Shown here piece by piece: positions 10,497-19,206 of a stretch of 64,000 bases of DNA (positions are counted from its first letter, which is position 1; the number at the start of each line of letters is the position of its first letter). Source of the DNA: Gordonia sp. SID5947 (GTDB taxonomy: Bacteria > Actinomycetota > Actinomycetes > Mycobacteriales > Mycobacteriaceae); NCBI RefSeq assembly GCF_009862785.1, contig NZ_WWHU01000001.1, positions 1,116,001 through 1,180,000 on the forward strand, read 5' to 3'. Both the position numbers and the translations under genes were made by a program. Under the pieces are notes generated by a model. It saw only the letters and a program-made list of their open reading frames with translations. It made no database searches and was not told the DNA's origin.

Positions 10497-12100
10497 TTCG
10501 CCGTTCCTTCCGACGCCTCGACCTTGACGGTCCGGGCTGACAATCTGCGCTGGCGCGCCACCTCGCTCACGGCTCCCAGTCCGTTGACCTTCGGTCTGGA
10601 CAGGAACTCGGACCGGCTCGCCAGGACGACAAGCGGATGAGTCACCAAGAAGACGACCACGACGTCGAGGATCGTGGTGAGACCCAGCGTGAACGCGAAT
10701 CCACGGACCTCACCGATGGCCAGGACGTAGATGACGACCGCGGCGATGAAGCTGACCGCGTTACCCGACCAGATCGTGCGCCGCGCGCTCGCCCAGCCGC
10801 GCGGCACCGCCGACCGGAAACTCCGGCCCTCCCGCATCTCGTCCTTTATTCGCTCGAAGTAGACGACGAACGAGTCGGCGGTCATACCGATACCGATGAT
10901 CAGACCCGCGATGCCGGACAGATCGAGCGTGAAGCCGATCCAGCGGCCCAGCAGGATGATGATGCCGTACACCATCATTCCCGACAGCACCAGCGACAAC
11001 ATCGTCAGGATGCCGAGCATACGGTAGTAGAACAGTGCGTAGAGCAGGACCGCGATCAGTCCGACGAGTCCGGCGATCAGGCCGGCCTGCAGTGACGCAA
11101 GACCCAGCGTCGCCGACACCGTCTCGGCATCGGAGGCCTCGAACGACAGCGGCAACGAGCCGTACTTGAGGACATTGGCGAGGTCCTTGGACTCCTGCTG
11201 AGTGAAGTTGCCGCTGATCTCGGTGGACGGTGTGGTGATCGCGCCGCGGATCTGCGGTGCGGAGACCACCTTGGTGTCGAGCGTGAACGCCGTCTGCTTA
11301 CCGGTGTTCTGACCGGTGTAGGTGGGCCAGAACTTCTGTGCCTCACCCTTGAACTCGACCTGCACGATCCACGCTCCGGCCTGCTGCGTGGTGCCGGCCG
11401 TGGCGTTCTTGATGTCTCTGCCGTCGATGATCTCCGGACCGAGGAGGTAGACCTCCTTGCCGTCCTGTGAACACGCGACGAGGTACTGGTCGGGCAGATC
11501 GTTGCCGAGCAGCGGATCGTTGGCACCGGGCGAGCAGTCCATCTTCGCCATCTGCGCCGTCAGCGCATCCAGGTTGGCCCCGGCGGGTGCCTGCCGCAGC
11601 TTGCGCTGTTCCTCGATCGCAGCGGCGGAGGTCTCGTCGGACTGGTTTTCCTCCTGCTGCTTCTGTTGCTCGGTCTTCGGCTGCGGAGTCGCCGGCTGCA
11701 CGTTCTCCACCGGGCGCACGAACAGCCGAGCCGTCTGGCCCAGTGATCGCGCTTGCTTGCCGTCGTCACCCGGAACCGTGATGACCAGGTTGTTGCCGTT
11801 GACCACGACCTCCGAGCCGGACACACCGAGCCCGTTCACACGCTGCTCGATGATCTGCTTCGCCTGGTCGAGCTGCTCGCGTGACGGCGGCTTGCCGTCA
11901 GGGGTGCGAGCGGTCAGGGTCACACGCGTGCCACCCTGCAGGTCGATGCCCAGCTTGGGTGTCGCTGATCCGCCGCCGGTGAAGAAGACCAGCCCCCAGA
12001 CGACGGCCAACAACACGAAGAAAGCGGTCAGGGGTCTCCACGGCGGAATCTCACGTGGAGGTCCCGACCGCTTCGCCGACGCCCGGCGAGGTGTGGTCAC
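10493..12100 (-). CDS. secD: Protein translocase subunit SecD
   Basis: 535-residue translocase subunit. The N-terminal helix is followed by [13 protein letters not shown] and a large extracytoplasmic domain with a Gln/Glu/Lys-rich insert (around residues 140-170) typical of actinobacterial SecD. The C-terminal membrane part contains the [19 protein letters not shown] motif. The GTG start at 12100 has AGGAGA about 14 bases upstream. It forms one operon with secF (4-base overlap); yajC lies upstream, separated by 161 bases that hold a hairpin. Confidence 0.97.
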   Translation of the reverse strand: MTTPRRASAKRSGPPREIPPWRPLTAFFVLLAVVWGLVFFTGGGSATPKLGIDLQGGTRVTLTARTPDGKPPSREQLDQAKQIIEQRVNGLGVSGSEVVVNGNNLVITVPGDDGKQARSLGQTARLFVRPVENVQPATPQPKTEQQKQQEENQSDETSAAAIEEQRKLRQAPAGANLDALTAQMAKMDCSPGANDPLLGNDLPDQYLVACSQDGKEVYLLGPEIIDGRDIKNATAGTTQQAGAWIVQVEFKGEAQKFWPTYTGQNTGKQTAFTLDTKVVSAPQIRGAITTPSTEISGNFTQQESKDLANVLKYGSLPLSFEASDAETVSATLGLASLQAGLIAGLVGLIAVLLYALFYYRMLGILTMLSLVLSGMMVYGIIILLGRWIGFTLDLSGIAGLIIGIGMTADSFVVYFERIKDEMREGRSFRSAVPRGWASARRTIWSGNAVSFIAAVVIYVLAIGEVRGFAFTLGLTTILDVVVVFLVTHPLVVLASRSEFLSRPKVNGLGAVSEVARQRRLSARTVKVEASEGTAK

Positions 12101-12228
12101 TGCTGTTCTGGTCTCCTAGGGAATGCGCGCGGGCATCATGAGGCCCCGCCGCGCGGTCGTGGCGGTCGGTCGCCCACTCTACTGACTCCGCGGTAGCAAC
12201 CGTCCTCCGGTGCCGCACGCGCTCGAAG

Positions 12229-12254
12229 CCTGCGGGCGCTCACACGCCCGCAGG
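12229..12254. terminator. Strong hairpin between yajC and secD
   Basis: A perfect 10-bp inverted repeat, CCTGCGGGCG (12229-12238) and CGCCCGCAGG (12245-12254), with a 6-base loop. It begins 7 bases after the yajC stop in the direction of transcription. It could be a terminator, an attenuator or an mRNA-stabilising hairpin setting the yajC:secDF ratio. There is no T-run. Confidence 0.55.
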
Positions 12255-12261
12255 CGATGGC

Positions 12262-12662
12262 TCACTTCTCGTCGGAGGGGGTGTCACCCGGACGATCGCT
12301 GGTCACACTGTCGTCGATGGGATCGGCGCCCAGCGACGGCGACGGATCCTCGATCTCCTCCGGGCGCCCGGCCAGGGCACCCGGATAGGTCTCGGCGGCG
12401 TCCTCGGTCGGCACCACCCGCACCACTGCGGCGCGATTGAAGCGCGTCACGACACCGGTCGCGATCTCGAGGTCGACGAAGTCGCCGGATCCTGCGTCGA
12501 CGACGGTGGCGAACATGCCCGAGGTCAGCTGCACGCGCGCACCGGTGGCCACGGAGTTCTGCATGTCCTGCATCTCGGACATGCGCTTCTTCTGCTTGCG
12601 GATGCTCAGGAACATGAAACCGGCCAGCAAGGCCAGCAGAAGGGGAAGAAGAGGGACTCCAT
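12262..12662 (-). CDS. yajC: Preprotein translocase subunit YajC, with an apparent 1-base frameshift near its start
   Basis: Small accessory subunit of the SecDF complex: one N-terminal membrane helix, a basic cytoplasmic flank (SIRKQKKR), a small conserved domain (GARVQLTSGMFATVV) and an acidic tail. The in-frame sequence has no good start codon; the first possible one is TTG at 12630, inside the helix. An ATG at 12662 in the next frame encodes MESLFFP, and adding one G to the GGGG run 12642-12645 (C on the coding strand) joins it to LLLALLAGFMF. That gives a typical YajC start (M. tuberculosis YajC also begins MES) and about 133 residues. I therefore annotate from 12662. Confidence 0.85.
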
Positions 12663-12835
12663 GATGACAGCAACAATCCTTGTCGGTTCGGTCTAATTGT
12701 GGGCGTTATGTCGGGTTCGGCCGGTCAGCCGAATGCCGCTCGCAGGCGCGCGTGATCGCACCAAGTCCTCCGGCGGGCTGTCCCCAGTGTGCCATGCCGC
12801 GGAGAATCCTCGCGATCCTTGTGCTCCGGCGCCGC

Positions 12836-13927
12836 TCAGAGGTCGTCGAACAAGCTCTCGGTCAAAGGATCGCGGGTGCGGACACCGAAGCTGGCATTCA
12901 GCGCACCGGCCGGGGGCGTGAGATCGAGATGATGCCAGGCCGCGGCGGTCGCGACACGGCCACGCGGCGTGCGCGCCATCATCCCGGCGCGCACCAGGAA
13001 GGGCTCGCACACCTCCTCGACGGTGGTGGGCTCCTCACCCACCGCGACCGCCAGGGTTGAGACCCCGACAGGTCCGCCGCCGAAACCCCGGACAAGGGCG
13101 TTGAGCACGGCGCGGTCGAGGCGGTCGAAACCCAGCTGGTCGACGTCGTAGACCGTGAGCGCCGCCCGCGCGATGTCCTTGGTGATGACACCGTCGCTGC
13201 GCACCTCGGCGTAATCGCGGACGCGGCGCAGCAACCGGTTGGCGATACGCGGGGTGCCGCGGGACCGGCCGGCGATCTCGACGGCCGCGTCCTCGAGCAG
13301 CCGGATGCCCAGAATCCCGGCCGACCTGCGCAGCACGTGCACGAGTTCATCGTTCTCGTAGAACTCCATGTGCGCGGTGAAACCGAACCGGTCCCGCAAT
13401 GGCCCGGTGAGCGACCCGGATCGGGTGGTGGCGCCGACGAGGGTGAACGGTGCCACGTCGAGCGGGATCGACGTGGCACCGGGCCCCTTGCCCACGACCA
13501 CGTCGACGCGGAAGTCCTCCATCGCCAGATAGAGCATCTCCTCGGCCGGCCGGGCGATCCGGTGGATCTCGTCGATGAACAGGACGTCGCCGTCGACCAG
13601 GTTGGAGAGCATCGCTGCCAGATCGCCCGCCCGTTCGAGCGCTGGTCCGGACGTCACGCGGATGGCCGCCCCCATCTCGCCGGCGATGATCATCGCCAAC
13701 GACGTCTTGCCGAGCCCCGGAGGGCCGGACAGCAGGATGTGGTCGGGGGTACCGCCGCGGCCTTTGGCGCCACGCAACACGAGTTCGAGTTGCTCGCGAA
13801 CCCGGGGCTGGCCGATGAAATCGGCCAGTGATCGTGGACGCAGCCCGGCGTCGAAATCGCCGTCCGAGCTCAACTCGGCCGCACTCGTGTCCCGCTCTGC
13901 GGGGCCAGGAACCTGATCGTCGGTCAT
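12836..13927 (-). CDS. ruvB: Holliday junction branch migration ATPase RuvB
   Basis: Hexameric AAA+ motor that drives branch migration with RuvA. 363 residues, with Walker A GPPGLGKT (about 68-75), Walker B LFIDEIHR (about 116-123), sensor motif GATTRSG and a C-terminal winged-helix domain ([14 protein letters not shown]). The ATG at 13927 overlaps the ruvA stop by 4 bases. A longer open frame exists upstream but runs antisense-like through ruvA and is not used. Confidence 0.97.
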   Translation of the reverse strand: MTDDQVPGPAERDTSAAELSSDGDFDAGLRPRSLADFIGQPRVREQLELVLRGAKGRGGTPDHILLSGPPGLGKTSLAMIIAGEMGAAIRVTSGPALERAGDLAAMLSNLVDGDVLFIDEIHRIARPAEEMLYLAMEDFRVDVVVGKGPGATSIPLDVAPFTLVGATTRSGSLTGPLRDRFGFTAHMEFYENDELVHVLRRSAGILGIRLLEDAAVEIAGRSRGTPRIANRLLRRVRDYAEVRSDGVITKDIARAALTVYDVDQLGFDRLDRAVLNALVRGFGGGPVGVSTLAVAVGEEPTTVEEVCEPFLVRAGMMARTPRGRVATAAAWHHLDLTPPAGALNASFGVRTRDPLTESLFDDL

Positions 13928-14523
13928 GCGGTCTTCCCCAGGAGCGCGAGCGACTTGCGGAGAAGTGTGGACGCGTCCACGTCGGGCGCCTCGGCGAGTA
14001 CTGCGGTCAGCGCGCGGTCGGCGGGCGCGGCGGTGAAGCCGAGACCCAGCAACGCTTCCGAGACCTGATCGCGCACCGTGCCGCCGATTGCGGTGGTCGA
14101 CGCAACCCCATCCCCTACCGCGGGCGCCTCGACCTTGTCCCGCAGTTCGACGACCAGGCGCTCGGCCACCCGTTTGCCGATTCCCGGCACGCTGGTCAGG
14201 GCCTTCACGTCCGACTCGGCCAGCGCCCGGCGGAGCGCGTCGGGCTCCAGCACGGCCAGGGTCGCCATCGCCAGGCGGGGGCCCACCCCGGTCACCGTCT
14301 GCAGCAGAGTGAACAGCGACCGCGCATCGGAGTCGGTGAAGCCGTAGAGCGTCATCGAGTCCTCGCGCACGATCATCGACGTGAGCAACGTGGCCTCCTC
14401 GCCACGGCGCAGCGATCCCACGGTTCCCGGTGTCACGAGGACGCGATAACCGACGCCGCCACAATCGATCACCACATGGTCGAGGGCGACATCGACCACT
14501 GGACCCCGCACCGAGGCGATCAT
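13924..14523 (-). CDS. ruvA: Holliday junction DNA-binding protein RuvA
   Basis: 199-residue junction-binding subunit. The N-terminal OB domain begins [15 protein letters not shown], then comes a helix-hairpin-helix pair ([26 protein letters not shown]) and a C-terminal RuvB-contacting domain ([19 protein letters not shown]). It overlaps ruvC and ruvB by 4 bases on each side, so ruvC-ruvA-ruvB is a tightly coupled operon for recombination repair. Confidence 0.97.
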   Translation of the reverse strand: MIASVRGPVVDVALDHVVIDCGGVGYRVLVTPGTVGSLRRGEEATLLTSMIVREDSMTLYGFTDSDARSLFTLLQTVTGVGPRLAMATLAVLEPDALRRALAESDVKALTSVPGIGKRVAERLVVELRDKVEAPAVGDGVASTTAIGGTVRDQVSEALLGLGFTAAPADRALTAVLAEAPDVDASTLLRKSLALLGKTA

Positions 14524-15122
14524 GCCGCTCCCCCGGACCGCGACCGTCCCGCCGACGCGATGCGCGCGGCAGACGCCTGCGCCACCCGCTCCCGATGGCG
14601 CCGCGCCAACTGTTCGGCCTTACGTTGTGCCTCGATCATCTTCTCGGTGGTCGCTCCTCGCCAGCAGTGGCAGATGGCCAGTGCCAGGGCATCGGCGGCA
14701 TCCGCCGGCTTCGGCTTCGTCTGCATTCCGAGGATGCGGGTCACCATCATGGTCACCTGTGCCTTGTCGGCCCGACCACTCCCAGTGACGGCCGCCTTGA
14801 CCTCGGACGGCGTGTGAAAGCGCACCGGCACGCCACGCTGGCCCGCCGCCAACGCGATGACCCCGCCGGCCTGCGCGGTCCCCATCGCGGTGGACACCTG
14901 ATTCTGGGCGAACACCCGCTCGATCGCGACCACGTCGGGCTGGTGGGTGTCGAGCCAGTGGCTCGCCGCCGTGAAGATCGCCAGCAGACGCTCGGCGAGT
15001 TCCATGTCGGTGGGCGTGCGGACGACGTCGACATCGAGCGCGGTGACCGCCCTCCCCCGACCGGACTCGACCAGCGCGATGCCGCACCTCGTGAGGCCCG
15101 GATCGACTCCCATCACACGCAC
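14520..15122 (-). CDS. ruvC: Crossover junction endonuclease RuvC
   Basis: Holliday-junction resolvase of 200 residues. The catalytic acidic residues are visible: Asp in [11 protein letters not shown] (residue 7), Glu in VAIERVF, and Asp residues in [16 protein letters not shown] chose the GTG at 15122 because GGAGGG lies 5 bases upstream and the product then starts like M. tuberculosis RuvC (MRVMGVDPG). A GTG at 15140 would add six basic residues. It is the first gene of the ruvCAB operon. Confidence 0.96.
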   Translation of the reverse strand: MRVMGVDPGLTRCGIALVESGRGRAVTALDVDVVRTPTDMELAERLLAIFTAASHWLDTHQPDVVAIERVFAQNQVSTAMGTAQAGGVIALAAGQRGVPVRFHTPSEVKAAVTGSGRADKAQVTMMVTRILGMQTKPKPADAADALALAICHCWRGATTEKMIEAQRKAEQLARRHRERVAQASAARIASAGRSRSGGAA

Positions 15123-15231
15123 GCAGACCCTCCGCTTCACCGGACCGAACAGTTGTTCGACATCTTATCGGCCGTCACCGACGAGGTGGCCGAACAACAC
15201 GCGACGATCATCAGGCCACAATGGCAGTGAC

Positions 15232-15840
15232 ATGCCGAACGTGCGCCCCATCTCCCCCGACGGTCTCGTCGATCTCTGTGTGGACTTCGTGGCACGAATT
15301 CCCGGATGTCGCGTCGTGGCCGTGGACGGTGCCGACGCCGCCGGTCCCGATGCCTTTGCCGCCGAGATCGCAGCCCGACTCGAGATCGCCGGACATGCGG
15401 CCGCGGTGGTCGTCATGTCCGACTTCATGCGTCCGGCGTCGCTGCGCCTCGAATACGGTCACACCGATCCGGAGAGCTATCGCACCATCTGGTTCGACCA
15501 TGAAGCCGTGCGACGAGAGGTCATCGATGCGCTTCACGAGCGCGGTCGCTGGCTACCCCGCCTGTGGGACGCCACGCGCGACCGATCCTTCCGGGACGTC
15601 CCCCGGACGGCCGCGCCGGACCAGGTGCTGCTCCTGGCCGGCCCACTGCTGCTCGGCAGCGGACTCCCGGTCGATGCGACGGTGGCATTGACCATGAGCG
15701 AGGGCGCATTACGGCGACGTACCGCCGAGCCCGACCTCTGGACCGTGCCGGCGTTGACAGCGGCGGCGCGGACGGCAGCACCCGCCGACATCGAGGTCCG
15801 CTACGACCATCCAGACCGTCCGGCAGTCACCACACGGTGA
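15232..15840 (+). CDS. Uridine-kinase-like P-loop protein with a degenerate Walker A motif
   Basis: 202 residues, distantly resembling uridine kinase-family P-loop proteins: a beta strand VVAVDGADAAGPDAFAAEIA where a Walker A loop is expected, then a DFMRPASLRLEYG segment and a LLLAGPLLLGSGL strand. The canonical GxxxxGK(S/T) is absent: the sequence reads GADAAGPDA, with no Lys. The protein may have lost phosphotransfer activity or bind a nucleotide differently. It is transcribed away from ruvC and converges with yebC. The family call is tentative. Confidence 0.6.
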   Translation: MPNVRPISPDGLVDLCVDFVARIPGCRVVAVDGADAAGPDAFAAEIAARLEIAGHAAAVVVMSDFMRPASLRLEYGHTDPESYRTIWFDHEAVRREVIDALHERGRWLPRLWDATRDRSFRDVPRTAAPDQVLLLAGPLLLGSGLPVDATVALTMSEGALRRRTAEPDLWTVPALTAAARTAAPADIEVRYDHPDRPAVTTR

Positions 15841-15865
15841 TCCCCGTGGGAACGACTCGATGGGC

Positions 15866-16618
15866 TCAGGCGTCGAGCTCAGCGAGAACCTCGTCACTCA
15901 CGTCGACGTTGCTGTACACGTTCTGCACATCGTCGGAGTCCTCGAGAGCGTCGATCAGCTTGAACACCTTGCGTGCGCCGTCGGCGTCCACCGGAACCTC
16001 GACCGAGGCCCGGAAGTCCGCCTCCGCGGAGTCGTAGTCGATCCCGGCTTCCTGCAGCGCCGTCCGCACCGCGACGAGATCCGTCGGTTCGCTCACCACC
16101 TCGAAGGACTCCCCGAGATCGTTGACCTCCTCGGCACCGGCATCGAGGACGGCCATCAACACGTCGTCCTCGGACTGGCCGTTCTTCTCCAGCGTGACCA
16201 CCCCGCGGCGGGTGAACAGGTATGCCACCGAGCCCGGGTCGGCCATGTTGCCGCCGTTGCGTGTCATCGCGGTTCGGACCTCGCCCGCCGCACGGTTGCG
16301 GTTGTCGGTCAGACACTCGATGAGGATCGCGACACCGTTGGGGCCGTATCCCTCGTACATGATGGTCTGCCAGTCGGCGCCGCCGGCTTCTTCGCCACCA
16401 CCGCGCTTGCGGGCCCGTTCGATGTTGTCGTTGGGCACCGACGACTTCTTGGCCTTCTGGATGGCGTCGTAGAGCGTGGGATTGCCGGCCGGATCACCGC
16501 CGCCGGTACGCGCCGCCACCTCGATGTTCTTGATCAGCTTGGCGAACATCTTGCCGCGCTTGGCGTCGACGACCGCCTTCTTGTGCTTGGTGGTGGCCCA
16601 TTTGGAATGGCCGCTCAT
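15866..16618 (-). CDS. YebC/PmpR-family regulatory protein
   Basis: 250-residue member of the YebC/TACO1 family, linked to transcription regulation and to relief of ribosome stalling on proline-rich stretches. It begins with the family signature [15 protein letters not shown] and has [12 protein letters not shown] and the central [10 protein letters not shown] segment. The ATG has GGGAG 5 bases upstream. The gene lies between ruvC and pdxT, as in Rv2603c. The length is normal. Confidence 0.95.
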   Translation of the reverse strand: MSGHSKWATTKHKKAVVDAKRGKMFAKLIKNIEVAARTGGGDPAGNPTLYDAIQKAKKSSVPNDNIERARKRGGGEEAGGADWQTIMYEGYGPNGVAILIECLTDNRNRAAGEVRTAMTRNGGNMADPGSVAYLFTRRGVVTLEKNGQSEDDVLMAVLDAGAEEVNDLGESFEVVSEPTDLVAVRTALQEAGIDYDSAEADFRASVEVPVDADGARKVFKLIDALEDSDDVQNVYSNVDVSDEVLAELDA

Positions 16619-16718
16619 GAGACTCCCACATCCTTCTCGACGTCAGTACCACGTGGCACGACCGCCAGATGACGATCGGCCCAACGTAAAGATCTTACCG
16701 GTGCGTGTCGACTCGCCT

Positions 16719-16931
16719 GTCCGCTACGCTCCCGGCGCGGTACTGACGGACCATGTACTGACGGGCCCGCTCGCTACGCTCCCGGCGCCGCGTCAACCGG
16801 GCCCGCTCACTTCGTTCCCGGCGCCCCACCCATCAGGCCCGCTCGCTACGCTCCCGGCGCCCGCGTCAACCGGCCCGCTCACTTCGTTCCCGGCGCCCCA
16901 CCATCAGGCCCGCTCGCTACGCTCCCGGCGC
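16719..16931. repeat. 36-bp tandem repeat array between yebC and pdxT, running into the end of pdxT
   Basis: Copies with the core (minus strand) GCGCCGGGAGCGNAGCGAGC begin, on the plus strand, at about 16764, 16800, 16836, 16872 and 16907, a 36-base period with one 35-base step; a partial copy lies at 16719-16738. Two variants alternate, ...CGCTACGCT... and ...ACTTCGTTC..., so the larger unit is about 72 bases. The last copy encodes the final residues APGA and the TAG stop of pdxT. With the yebC leader it fills the roughly 300-base gap between the genes. The same family is found at 18945-19020. Confidence 0.88.
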
Positions 16932-17546
16932 CCGCACCATGTCGACGAAGTACTGATGCACCCGCCGGTCGCCGGTGACCTCGGGATGGAACGACGTCGC
17001 CAGCACGTTGCCCTGCCGCACCGCGACGATCCGCCCCTCGGCAGGACCTTCGGGGACCTGTGCGAGCACCTCGACCTCCGGCGAGATCGACTCCACCCAC
17101 GGTGCGCGGATGAACACCGCCCGCATCAGGGCGTCCCCGGGCCGATCGGTGATGCCCGTGAACTGCAGATCGGCCTCGAAACTCTCCACCTGCCGACCGA
17201 AAGCGTTGCGCCGCACCGTGATATCGAGGGCGTCGAGGTGGCGGGCGTCGGCGCGCGTGTCCAGGATGGTGCTCGCCAACATGATCATGCCGGCGCAGGA
17301 ACCGTAGGCCGGCATGCCCGCGGCGAGCCGTTCACGCAGAGGATCGAACAGGTCGAACACGCTGAGCAGATGGCTCATCGTCGTCGATTCGCCGCCCGGG
17401 ATCACCACCGCGTCGACAGCTGCGAGTTCGGCGGGGCGGCGGACGGTCTCTGCCTCAGCGCCTGCTTCGGTCAGAGCGGCCAGGTGCTCGCGCACGTCGC
17501 CCTGGAGAGCCAGAACCCCGATCCGCGGTGTGGTGGACCCGCTCAC
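16917..17546 (-). CDS. pdxT: Pyridoxal 5'-phosphate synthase glutaminase subunit PdxT
   Basis: Glutaminase that feeds ammonia to PdxS for vitamin B6 synthesis. 209 residues: [11 protein letters not shown] at the N terminus, the PGGEST motif, the catalytic Cys84 in GSCAG and the His/Glu pair in SFHPE near residue 192. The start overlaps the tesB stop by 4 bases. The last four codons and stop come from the 36-bp repeat array, so the repeat has expanded into the coding end without touching the catalytic domain. Its partner pdxS lies about 3 kb away on the same strand. Confidence 0.95.
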   Translation of the reverse strand: MSGSTTPRIGVLALQGDVREHLAALTEAGAEAETVRRPAELAAVDAVVIPGGESTTMSHLLSVFDLFDPLRERLAAGMPAYGSCAGMIMLASTILDTRADARHLDALDITVRRNAFGRQVESFEADLQFTGITDRPGDALMRAVFIRAPWVESISPEVEVLAQVPEGPAEGRIVAVRQGNVLATSFHPEVTGDRRVHQYFVDMVRAPGA

Positions 17547-18394
17547 CGGGCATCGTCATGCTGCTCAGCGGGAGCGGCCCGTCCGATCCGGGTCAGCCCT
17601 TCCTGGGTGACCGCGGCGACCATCCGGCCGGCATGGTCGAAGATCCGGCCCTGGGTGAGCGCCCGCCCACCGAACGCAGACGGCGAAGTCTGATCGTAGA
17701 GAAGCCACTCGTCGGCGCGGAACGGACGCATGAACCACATCGCATGGTCGAGCGAGGCGGCCTGCAGATCGGCTTCAGGGTGCGGCACCTTCGACGAGCC
17801 GAGAAGGGTCATGTCGCTCATGTACGCGAGGGTTCCCACGTGGAAGACCTGGTCGTCGGGCAACCGGTGACGGTAGCGGAACCACACCCGCTGCTGCGCG
17901 GCGAAATAGTCGGAGGTCGCGAGCTGCGCGGGTGGGACCAGGCGGATGTCGAAGTTCTTCCATTCCCGGAAGATCGCCTTGGCGTCCTCCGGCAGATCGT
18001 GCGCCTCGTCGGGCAGATCGTCAGGAGCCGGGGCCGGCGGCATCCGGTCCTGATGCTCGATGCCCTGGTCGGTGCGCACGTGGAACGATGCCGACATCGT
18101 GAAGATCGCCACGCCGTTCTGGACACCGGTCACCCGCCGTGTGACAAACGACCGACCGTCGCGGATCCGATCGACGAGGAACAGTGTCGGCTTCTCCGGT
18201 TTCCCGGGCCGCAGGAAGTAGCCGTGCAGCGAGTGGACCGCGTACTCGGCGGACACCGTGCGGGTGGCCGACATCAGTGCCTGACCGGCGACCTGGCCAC
18301 CGAACGTTCGCTGCATCAGCGTGGGAAACGCCAGTCCCCGATAGATGTCGGTCTCGATGGACTCGACCTGGAGGATCTCTTCGATGGTTGCCAC
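17543..18394 (-). CDS. tesB: Acyl-CoA thioesterase II (TesB family)
   Basis: 283-residue double-hotdog acyl-CoA thioesterase, which releases free fatty acids from CoA. Recognisable segments are [35 protein letters not shown] and, near the C terminus, [22 protein letters not shown] chose the GTG at 18394 because the protein then begins ATIEEIL like its mycobacterial counterpart TesB2 (Rv2605c); a GTG at 18412 would add six residues. Neither has a clear ribosome-binding site. It sits between pdxT and a LuxR-type regulator. Confidence 0.92.
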   Translation of the reverse strand: MATIEEILQVESIETDIYRGLAFPTLMQRTFGGQVAGQALMSATRTVSAEYAVHSLHGYFLRPGKPEKPTLFLVDRIRDGRSFVTRRVTGVQNGVAIFTMSASFHVRTDQGIEHQDRMPPAPAPDDLPDEAHDLPEDAKAIFREWKNFDIRLVPPAQLATSDYFAAQQRVWFRYRHRLPDDQVFHVGTLAYMSDMTLLGSSKVPHPEADLQAASLDHAMWFMRPFRADEWLLYDQTSPSAFGGRALTQGRIFDHAGRMVAAVTQEGLTRIGRAAPAEQHDDAR

Positions 18395-18491
18395 GGGCCC
18401 AGTATCGCGCACCGGGCGTCCGGCGCGGGTGCTGCCCGTGCGGTCTGACCGGGTGTGTTGCCGACGTCACGTCCTCCGCGCCCGGGAACGG

Positions 18492-19070
18492 TCAGAGTTC
18501 GTCGAGCGAGATCAGCCCGTCCTGAACGGCACGCGCGACCAGCGCGGCCTTGGTGGAGGCCGTCCGACCGGCATCCGAATACTTGACACGGATCCTCGTC
18601 AGGTGCGTGTTCACTGTCCCGAGAGAGATGAACAGTGCCTCTGCCACTGCGGTTTTGGAGTCGAGCATCAGCCAGGTACGGAGGACTTCGATCTCACGGG
18701 TGGTGAGCGAGGGATGCTCGCTCTCCGCGGCGTCGGCTCCGCACGAACAGAGCCGACGATCGGATTCGGCGCGGGCCGCGGACGTGACCAGAGTCATGTG
18801 TGCGCGACCGGGACCCGTGCGACGGGAAGCGACGAGGGGGCCGTCGAGTGGCTGCCCAGGCAGCGGCATCCGTCGTTGCGCGAGGCGGGCGAGCGCCTCC
18901 TGGCGACGCCGTGACGACTCGGCGTGCAGGCGCGCGTCGCGCTCGGGCCGATCAGTGCCGGCGCCGGGAGCGCAGCGAGCGGGCCGATCAGTGCCGGCGC
19001 CGGGAGCGGGCTGATCTGTGCCGGCGACAGAAGAACGGTGCTGCGAAAGCTGATGTGCGATCACTGTCAT
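18492..19070 (-). CDS. LuxR-type DNA-binding protein with a repeat-derived N-terminal insert
   Basis: 192 residues. The C-terminal 65 or so form a LuxR/FixJ helix-turn-helix: LTTREIEVLRTW, then VAEALFISLGTVNTHLTRI, with TASTKAALVARAVQDGLI at the end. There is no receiver or other known sensor domain. Residues about 15-45 are low-complexity GTDQPAPGAGTDRPAR-type sequence encoded by the 36-bp repeat family (18945-19020). The ATG at 19070 has AGGAC 7 bases upstream. It interrupts the tesB-pdxS order seen in M. tuberculosis, so it is lineage-specific. The target genes are unknown. Confidence 0.8.
   Translation of the reverse strand: MTVIAHQLSQHRSSVAGTDQPAPGAGTDRPARCAPGAGTDRPERDARLHAESSRRRQEALARLAQRRMPLPGQPLDGPLVASRRTGPGRAHMTLVTSAARAESDRRLCSCGADAAESEHPSLTTREIEVLRTWLMLDSKTAVAEALFISLGTVNTHLTRIRVKYSDAGRTASTKAALVARAVQDGLISLDEL
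18945..19020. repeat. 36-bp repeats inside the LuxR-type gene
   Basis: Two full copies begin at 18945 and 18981, exactly 36 bases apart, and a third, shortened one at 19008. The core GCGCCGGGAGCGCAGCGAGC is the one found at 16719-16931, with C in place of the T that makes a stop there. Being a multiple of three, the insert keeps the reading frame. Confidence 0.85.
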
Positions 19071-19206
19071 GGTTGTCCTCACTCCGTCAGGGGGCATCCG
19101 GTGTATCTGCCCTGGTGTCGTGAGTTAGACGCGACGAATCGCCACAAGGTTCCGTGAATCTGAGAACTAATTCATCGACGCGGCGGCCGACCGTGTCGGA
19201 GCTGCT

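Noticed and set aside
12836-14464. 542-residue version of RuvB starting inside ruvA
   Set aside because: The extra N-terminal 179 residues are antisense-like shadow of ruvA in another frame; ATG 13927 overlaps the ruvA stop in the usual coupled way.
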